From: JANMEX01 sp031423755
GTDB taxonomy: Bacteria > Pseudomonadota > Alphaproteobacteria > Rhizobiales > Rhizobiaceae
Direction of reading: 5' to 3'
Assembly (NCBI GenBank): GCA_031423755.1
Contig: JANPGC010000214.1
Location: 1 to 19,412, forward strand
DNA: 19,412 nucleotides
In this document: positions 15,771 to 19,412 of the stretch, one piece after another
Layout of the letters: each line of letters begins with the position of its first letter
How positions within the stretch are numbered: the first letter of the stretch is position 1
Made by a program: the position numbers and the translations under genes
Notes under the pieces: generated by a model
Seen by the model: the letters and a program-made list of their open reading frames with translations, nothing else
Database searches by the model: none
Told to the model about the DNA's origin: nothing

Positions 15771-16238
15771 TCAGATGCGAATTTCCAGCTGGCGCAGCGC
15801 CTCTGAAGCGATGATTCCCACTGAGACCGCAAGGTTCAGCGAACGGCGGCCTTCTGCCATCGGGATCAGGATGCGCGCGTCAGCGCTTTCGTGGACAAGA
15901 TCCGGAACGCCAGCGCTTTCGCGGCCAAAGAGCAGGATGTCACGGCCGTCAAAGTCGAAGTCAGTGTATGGCATTGCGGCCTTGGTTGATGCGAGAACGA
16001 GGCGGCGGTTTTCGGATTTTCGCCAAGTCTCAAAAGCCTGCCAGTTCAAATGGCGGGTGATGGCGGCTTGCTCGACATAATCCATGCCGGACCGTTTCAG
16101 TGCTCTGTCAGACAAGTCGAAGCCCGCCGGCTCAATGATATCTACGTCAAGCCCAAAGCAGGCGGCAGTGCGGATGACGGCACCGGTGTTGCCGGGGATG
16201 TCCGGCTGGTAGAGGGCGATGCGGAGTTTTGTGCTCAT
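15771..16238 (-). CDS. trmL: tRNA (cytidine/uridine(34)-2'-O)-methyltransferase
   Basis: SPOUT-class methyltransferase that 2'-O-methylates the wobble nucleotide of tRNA-Leu isoacceptors using SAM. 155 aa, matching TrmL/YibK. Motifs: IALYQPDIPGNTGAVIRTAACFG (7-29; conserved PDIPGNTGAVIRTA), LLFGRESAGVP (about 98-108), and MAEGRRSLNLAVSVGI near the C-terminus forming the knotted SAM site. The frame stays open upstream to 16685, but those residues are Arg-rich and unlike the family, so I use ATG 16238. The ribosome site is poor. Reads leftward toward hemF, 87 nt before it, and may share a transcript. Confidence 0.93.
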   Translation of the reverse strand: MSTKLRIALYQPDIPGNTGAVIRTAACFGLDVDIIEPAGFDLSDRALKRSGMDYVEQAAITRHLNWQAFETWRKSENRRLVLASTKAAMPYTDFDFDGRDILLFGRESAGVPDLVHESADARILIPMAEGRRSLNLAVSVGIIASEALRQLEIRI

Positions 16239-16390
16239 GCGATGGCGATAGACCCGCCGTTGCAGTTGCGCAACAATGCGGGCGCAATGTCGCAGTCTTT
16301 GCCGGGATGTTTGTTGTGGGCTCTTTTCAACCTGGCGCGACGGGCGTATGAGCCACATCGTCTTCAACACGAACCGAAAGGAGGTCAACC
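16239..16390. other. Noncoding divergent region between trmL and the 16391 ORF
   Basis: I found no confident gene or promoter here. A GTTGCAGTTGCGCAAC-like stretch near 16259-16274 has a short internal dyad (GTTGCGCAAC). The 3' end supplies the strong Shine-Dalgarno AAGGAGGT of the next short ORF. Confidence 0.4.
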
Positions 16391-16447
16391 ATGAATAAAT
16401 TTTTCGCCCGTTGCCTCCGTGCTGCCGGAATATTTCGCAGCATTTGA
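16391..16447 (+). CDS. Short ORF (18 codons) with perfect Shine-Dalgarno
   Basis: ATG preceded by AAGGAGGT at 5-nt spacing, a full complement of the 16S rRNA tail and by far the strongest ribosome site in the window. The frame reads MNKFFARCLRAAGIFRSI then TGA (16445-16447): short, basic and hydrophobic. A TTTTT run at codons 4-5 matters: losing one T would give a 31-residue frame ending at 16487 (MNKFSPVASVLPEYF...), which looks more like a normal protein. Either this is a tiny peptide or leader for the exporter genes that follow, or a frame-shifted remnant or slippery site. I do not recognise it as a known family. Confidence 0.45.
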   Translation: MNKFFARCLRAAGIFRSI

Positions 16448-16533
16448 CGCGGTTCCTGTTTGGCCCACCAAATCTTTGATGGACTGACCGGTTTGAACCG
16501 CGATTGATAATTCGATCGTTGAAAGACCATGTC

Positions 16534-16743
16534 ATGCCAACCAACTTCCTGAAGCGGGATTTTCCCGATATTGATACCGAACGGATCGATTCCCGGATTT
16601 CAAACCGGTTCCCGATTTTGCTCTTCCTCGCGACGCACGGGTTGTGGCTTGTCACAAGCCTTGCGGGCCTTATCTTGACCATCACTGATGCATACCCGAA
16701 TGCAGGGTCTGTCGTGATTGCCAGCCGACTGATGGAACCCTGA
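16534..16743 (+). CDS. Small one-helix membrane protein, unknown
   Basis: A 69-aa ORF: a charged N-terminal part (FLKRDFPDIDTERIDSRISNR), one strong membrane helix (about residues 26-48, PILLFLATHGLWLVTSLAGLIL), and a short tail ending SRLMEP. It ends 2 nt before the ABC exporter start, suggesting coupling. ATG 16534 is used; the frame can also start at TTG 16504. The ribosome site is weak for both. I do not recognise a family. It may be a small accessory subunit of the exporter, or a chance ORF; the clean helix and tight spacing favour a real gene. Confidence 0.5.
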   Translation: MPTNFLKRDFPDIDTERIDSRISNRFPILLFLATHGLWLVTSLAGLILTITDAYPNAGSVVIASRLMEP

Positions 16744-16745
16744 TC

Positions 16746-18593
16746 ATGTTCAAATGGTTTGAAAGCCTGCTTGATTCTTTTCCGGCAGAGGAACCCAACG
16801 AGCCTCCAAAGACGCTGGTGGCATTTTGTCTGTACTATACGCGCGGCGCGTGGCCGGCGATTGCGGCCATGGCCGTGTTGACATCGCTGATCGCCATCAT
16901 TGAGGTCACGCTGTTCGGTTTTCTGGGAAATGTCGTTGACTGGCTGTCATCGCAGTCACGCGAGACATTTTTGGCCAATGAGGGCTGGAGGCTGGTGCTG
17001 ATTTCGCTGGTGGTGCTGGTCGCGCTGCCGGGCGTTTCGCTGTTGCATTCGCTGTTCATGCACCAGACACTGCTTGGCAATTATCCGATGCGCATCCGCT
17101 GGCTGGTGCACCGGTATCTGCTCAATCAATCGATGAGCTTTTATCAGGATGAGTTCGCCGGCCGTGTCGCCACCAAGATGATGCAGACTGCGCTTGCCGT
17201 GCGCGAATGCGTGATGAAGGTGCTCGATGTCCTCAACTACGTGATCGTCTATTTCATCGGCGTTCTTGTGCTGATGGCGTCGCTTGACTGGCGGCTGACC
17301 GTGCCGATGCTTGTCTGGCTTTCGCTGTACATTTTCTTATTGCGCTATTTCATCCCCAAGCTGCGCAAGGTCGGCGAACGGCAGGCCGACGCGCGTTCGA
17401 CGATGACGGGGCGGATTGTCGACAGCTATACCAACATTGCGACCGTGAAGCTTTTCTCGCATTCCAAGCGAGAGGAAAGTTACGCACGCGAAGGCATGAG
17501 CGATTTTCTGGGCACGGTGCACGCGCAGATGCGCTACGTGACCGTGTTTCACTTCTTGCTCTATGTCATCAACTGCCTGCTGTTGTTTTCTGTCGGCGCG
17601 CTGGGAATTCACCTGTGGCTTACGAGCGCGGTAACCATTGGCGCTGTTGCCGTTCCGGTTTCGCTGGTCTTACGCCTGCACGGCATGAGCCAATGGATCA
17701 TGTGGGAAGTTTCGGCGCTGTTTGAAAACATCGGCACGGTCGAGGACGGCATCACTTCCATTTCCTCGCCACGCCTTGTGCAGGATGTGCCAGGCGCGCC
17801 AACGCTGCACGTGCCGAAAGGCGCCATCGCGTTCAACGACATGACCTTCCACTACGGCAAGGAAAGCGGGATCATTGAACGGCTGAACCTCAAGATCAAG
17901 CCGGGCGAAAAGATCGGACTGGTCGGGCGCTCGGGCGCAGGCAAGTCGACGCTGGTCAATCTGCTGATGCGGTTTTATGACCTTGAGGGCGGCAGCATCA
18001 CGATTGATGGACAGAACATCGCCGCCGTCAGCCAAGATTCGCTGCGTGCCCGCATTGGCATGATCACACAGGACACTTCGCTGCTGCACCGTTCCGTGCG
18101 CGACAATATTCTCTACGGCAGGCCGGATGCGAGCGAAGCAGAGGTTGTCGAAGCGGCCAAGCGCGCCGAGGCCCAGGAGTTCATCGCCAACCTTGCCGAT
18201 CCAAAAGGCCGGACCGGCTATGACGCCCATGTTGGCGAGCGCGGCGTGAAGCTCTCGGGCGGCCAGAGGCAGCGTATCGCCATTGCGCGCGTGATGCTCA
18301 AGGACGCGCCGATCCTGATCATGGACGAGGCGACATCGGCGCTCGATTCGGAAGTGGAGCAGGCCATTCAGGAAAACCTGTTCCGGCTGATGGAAGGCAA
18401 GACCGTGATTGCCATCGCCCACCGGCTCTCGACGATTGCGGCGCTAGACCGGTTGATCGTCTTGGACAAGGGCCGGATTGTCGAAGACGGCAGCCACAAT
18501 GCGCTGATTGCCAAAGGTGGCATTTATGCAAAACTCTGGGAGCGTCAGTCTGGCGGGTTCCTGGGTCTGGAAGCGGCGGAGGCGGCGGAATAG
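16746..18593 (+). CDS. ABC exporter half-transporter (permease-ATPase fusion)
   Basis: A 615-aa MsbA/MDR-type ABC exporter with fused membrane and ATPase domains, acting as a dimer in the cytoplasmic membrane. Six helices are expected across residues 35-320 (clear ones at about 36-60, 82-105, 162-180, 186-203, 266-285, 293-312). The ATPase domain has Walker A GRSGAGKST (394-402), Q-loop Gln442, LSGGQ (503-507), Walker B ILIMDE (523-528), D-loop SALD and H-loop His559, all intact. The substrate cannot be inferred. It follows the small membrane ORF by 2 nt and is convergent with hicB, 3 nt away. A paralogous exporter begins at 19211, so the two may form a heterodimer or be a tandem duplication. 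Confidence 0.94.
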   Translation: MFKWFESLLDSFPAEEPNEPPKTLVAFCLYYTRGAWPAIAAMAVLTSLIAIIEVTLFGFLGNVVDWLSSQSRETFLANEGWRLVLISLVVLVALPGVSLLHSLFMHQTLLGNYPMRIRWLVHRYLLNQSMSFYQDEFAGRVATKMMQTALAVRECVMKVLDVLNYVIVYFIGVLVLMASLDWRLTVPMLVWLSLYIFLLRYFIPKLRKVGERQADARSTMTGRIVDSYTNIATVKLFSHSKREESYAREGMSDFLGTVHAQMRYVTVFHFLLYVINCLLLFSVGALGIHLWLTSAVTIGAVAVPVSLVLRLHGMSQWIMWEVSALFENIGTVEDGITSISSPRLVQDVPGAPTLHVPKGAIAFNDMTFHYGKESGIIERLNLKIKPGEKIGLVGRSGAGKSTLVNLLMRFYDLEGGSITIDGQNIAAVSQDSLRARIGMITQDTSLLHRSVRDNILYGRPDASEAEVVEAAKRAEAQEFIANLADPKGRTGYDAHVGERGVKLSGGQRQRIAIARVMLKDAPILIMDEATSALDSEVEQAIQENLFRLMEGKTVIAIAHRLSTIAALDRLIVLDKGRIVEDGSHNALIAKGGIYAKLWERQSGGFLGLEAAEAAE

Positions 18594-18596
18594 ATT

Positions 18597-19001
18597 CTAC
18601 AAGGCGGCCAGCCGCGATCTCGCGGCGGCCGCCAGAAATCCGGAACGGCTTTCGCCAAGTTCGCGGGCCCGCTTGTCGAAGCGGGCAACCAGACGCTCGT
18701 CCATTGAAATGTTCAGGCGGCTGGCCTTGCCCGGAAGTTCGATATCAATTGCGGCGACAATGGCGGCGTCGGCGAAATCTTCGGCAAATGCGCCGTCGGC
18801 CTTGATCACGTCCAGTTCGCGGATACCCGGCAAGGCGAATTCGGCGTCCATCATTGCCTCGATGTGGCTCAAGAGAGATTCGGGCGCTCGCTGCAATGCT
18901 TCCGAAATGGTCTTGCCGCCAGAAACGCAGCCAGGGAAATCCGGATAGGAAACACCGAACGCGCCAGGCTTCCCGTGAACCAACGCAACAACTGCAGTCA
19001 T
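18597..19001 (-). CDS. hicB: HicB-family antitoxin-like protein, no adjacent HicA
   Basis: A 134-aa protein. The N-terminal HicB fold is seen in FGVSYPDFPGCVSGGKTISEAL (15-36; the GVxxPDxPGCxSxGxTxxEA pattern), and a C-terminal ribbon-helix-helix DNA-binding part in LNISMDERLVARFDKRARELGESRSGFL (about 96-123). A good site, GAGGA, lies 8 nt before ATG 19001. HicB normally neutralises HicA, a double-stranded-RNA-binding-fold mRNase. I find no HicA frame in the 209 nt upstream or elsewhere in the window, so it is an orphan: a solitary regulator or the remnant of a pair. It lies on the opposite strand between two exporters. Confidence 0.88.
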   Translation of the reverse strand: MTAVVALVHGKPGAFGVSYPDFPGCVSGGKTISEALQRAPESLLSHIEAMMDAEFALPGIRELDVIKADGAFAEDFADAAIVAAIDIELPGKASRLNISMDERLVARFDKRARELGESRSGFLAAAARSRLAAL

Positions 19002-19067
19002 TGCTTCGTTCCTCTTCTACAAATGCGGAAACGAGAATTCGATATGGCAATTGGAAGTCCGCTGGTG

Positions 19068-19096
19068 ATTATGTCAATGCTGCAGACTGTCTTCAA
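19068..19096 (-). promoter_or_regulatory. Predicted promoter of hicB
   Basis: Leftward TTGAAG (19096-19091), 17-nt spacer, CATAAT (19073-19068; 5 of 6 matches). The start would be near 19061, giving a leader of about 60 nt with no other ORF in it. Confidence 0.55.
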
Positions 19097-19110
19097 GCGG
19101 TGACGCGAGT

Positions 19111-19139
19111 CCTTCTCCCCGCAAGTGGCGGGGAGAAGG
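19111..19139. repeat. Palindromic repeat CCTTCTCCCCGC-aagtg-GCGGGGAGAAGG
   Basis: A perfect 12-bp inverted repeat around a 5-nt loop between hicB and the second exporter. Palindromes with this GGGGAGAAGG arm are frequent intergenic elements in rhizobial genomes (from memory). It may be a mobile REP/RIME-like element or act as a structural RNA or terminator-like hairpin; no T-run follows on either strand. Only one copy is seen here. Confidence 0.75.
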
Positions 19140-19210
19140 GGAGTCCGCCAACTCCACATGTGCAACCATGGCGGCTTGGACGCGAGCCGGATGCGAACAA
19201 GGTTTTATCA

Positions 19211-19412
19211 ATGAACTCTATCTACCGCCTGTTTGAACGCTGGATTGACCCCTACCGCGCAAGCGGGGAGGAGCACATCCCCAACACGGCTGGCGCATTC
19301 CTGTGGCACTTCGTTCGTCAGGCGAAGCTGGCTTTCTTTGCCATGCTGGTGCTTGGCGGACTGGTGGCGCTTATGGAGGCTGCGCTGTTCTGGTTTGTCG
19401 GGCGGCTGGTGG
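19211..19412 (+). CDS. ABC exporter, N-terminal part only (cut by window edge)
   Basis: 67 codons are visible, beginning MNSIYRLFERWIDPYRASGEE, then a first membrane helix (about 40-63, LAFFAMLVLGGLVALMEAALFWFVG). The layout, a short amphipathic N-terminus, an Ala/Leu-rich first helix and an Ex(A/T)LFxFxG-like segment, matches the start of the exporter at 16746 (IIEVTLFGFLGNVV), so it is probably a paralogous permease-ATPase fusion. AAGG lies 8 nt before the ATG. The ATPase domain is outside the window. Confidence 0.75.
   Translation, partial: MNSIYRLFERWIDPYRASGEEHIPNTAGAFLWHFVRQAKLAFFAMLVLGGLVALMEAALFWFVGRLV

Noticed and set aside
16239..16685. Long N-terminal extension of trmL (to 304 aa)
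   Set aside because: TrmL proteins are about 155 aa and begin just where ATG 16238 lies; the extra residues are basic, non-family, and overlap rightward ORFs.
17670..18422. Minus-strand 250-codon ORF inside the ABC exporter
   Set aside because: Antisense to the ATPase domain with all catalytic motifs intact on the plus strand.
19002..19110. Possible hicA upstream of hicB
   Set aside because: All three minus frames were read; none shows the HicA pattern and the longest open stretch is too short or begins after the predicted transcription start.

Overview
The window looks like a chromosomal segment of an alphaproteobacterium, most likely of the order Hyphomicrobiales (Rhizobiales). The reasons are gene content and order (MoxR/DUF58/DUF4159 cluster, DUF1285 - CoA-type Nudix - CCA-adding enzyme, hemF, trmL), moderately high GC, tight ATGA/TTGA gene overlaps, several promoters whose start point falls on the start codon, and a CCTTCTCCCCGC palindrome of a kind common in rhizobial genomes. 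This placement is from memory of families, not from a search.

Layout. 1-1102 (minus): 5' two thirds of leuA, cut by the window edge. 1193-1365: a newly noticed leucine attenuator in front of leuA, with promoter, leaderless leader peptide containing four consecutive Leu codons, and mutually exclusive hairpins. 1378-4508 (minus): a devB-devC-devA type ABC exporter operon, preceded by a perfect FNR/FixK-type box (TTGATttccATCAA) placed as in a class II activated promoter. 4702-11506 (minus): a four-gene overlapping operon, moxR AAA+ ATPase, DUF58/vWA-like protein, a large BatA/DUF4159 membrane protein and a vWA/amidotransferase-like membrane protein. 11624-14084 (plus, divergent from moxR): DUF1285 protein, Nudix CoA pyrophosphatase and CCA tRNA nucleotidyltransferase, each overlapping the next by 4 nt. 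14115-14767 (plus): a Phd/YefM - PIN toxin-antitoxin pair, probably leaderless, with a palindrome between -35 and -10. 14772-16238 (minus): hemF and trmL. 16391-18593 (plus): a tiny ORF with a perfect Shine-Dalgarno, a small one-helix membrane ORF and a full ABC exporter half-transporter. 18597-19001 (minus): an orphan HicB-type protein. 19111-19139: a palindromic repeat. 19211-end (plus): the start of a second, paralogous ABC exporter.

How it fits together. Most of the window is core metabolism and envelope biology: leucine, haem, CoA turnover, tRNA maturation and modification, three ABC exporters and a MoxR-type chaperone/vWA system. The accessory parts are the toxin-antitoxin pair after cca and the hicB plus palindrome between the two ABC exporters. 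The most interesting items are regulatory: the leuA attenuator, the FNR-type box of the exporter operon, and the short ORF(s) at 16391-16487. No rRNA, tRNA, CRISPR, transposase or phage gene was seen. No gap without a gene exceeds 300 bases; the largest are 16239-16533, 1103-1377, 19002-19210 and 4509-4701, all described below.
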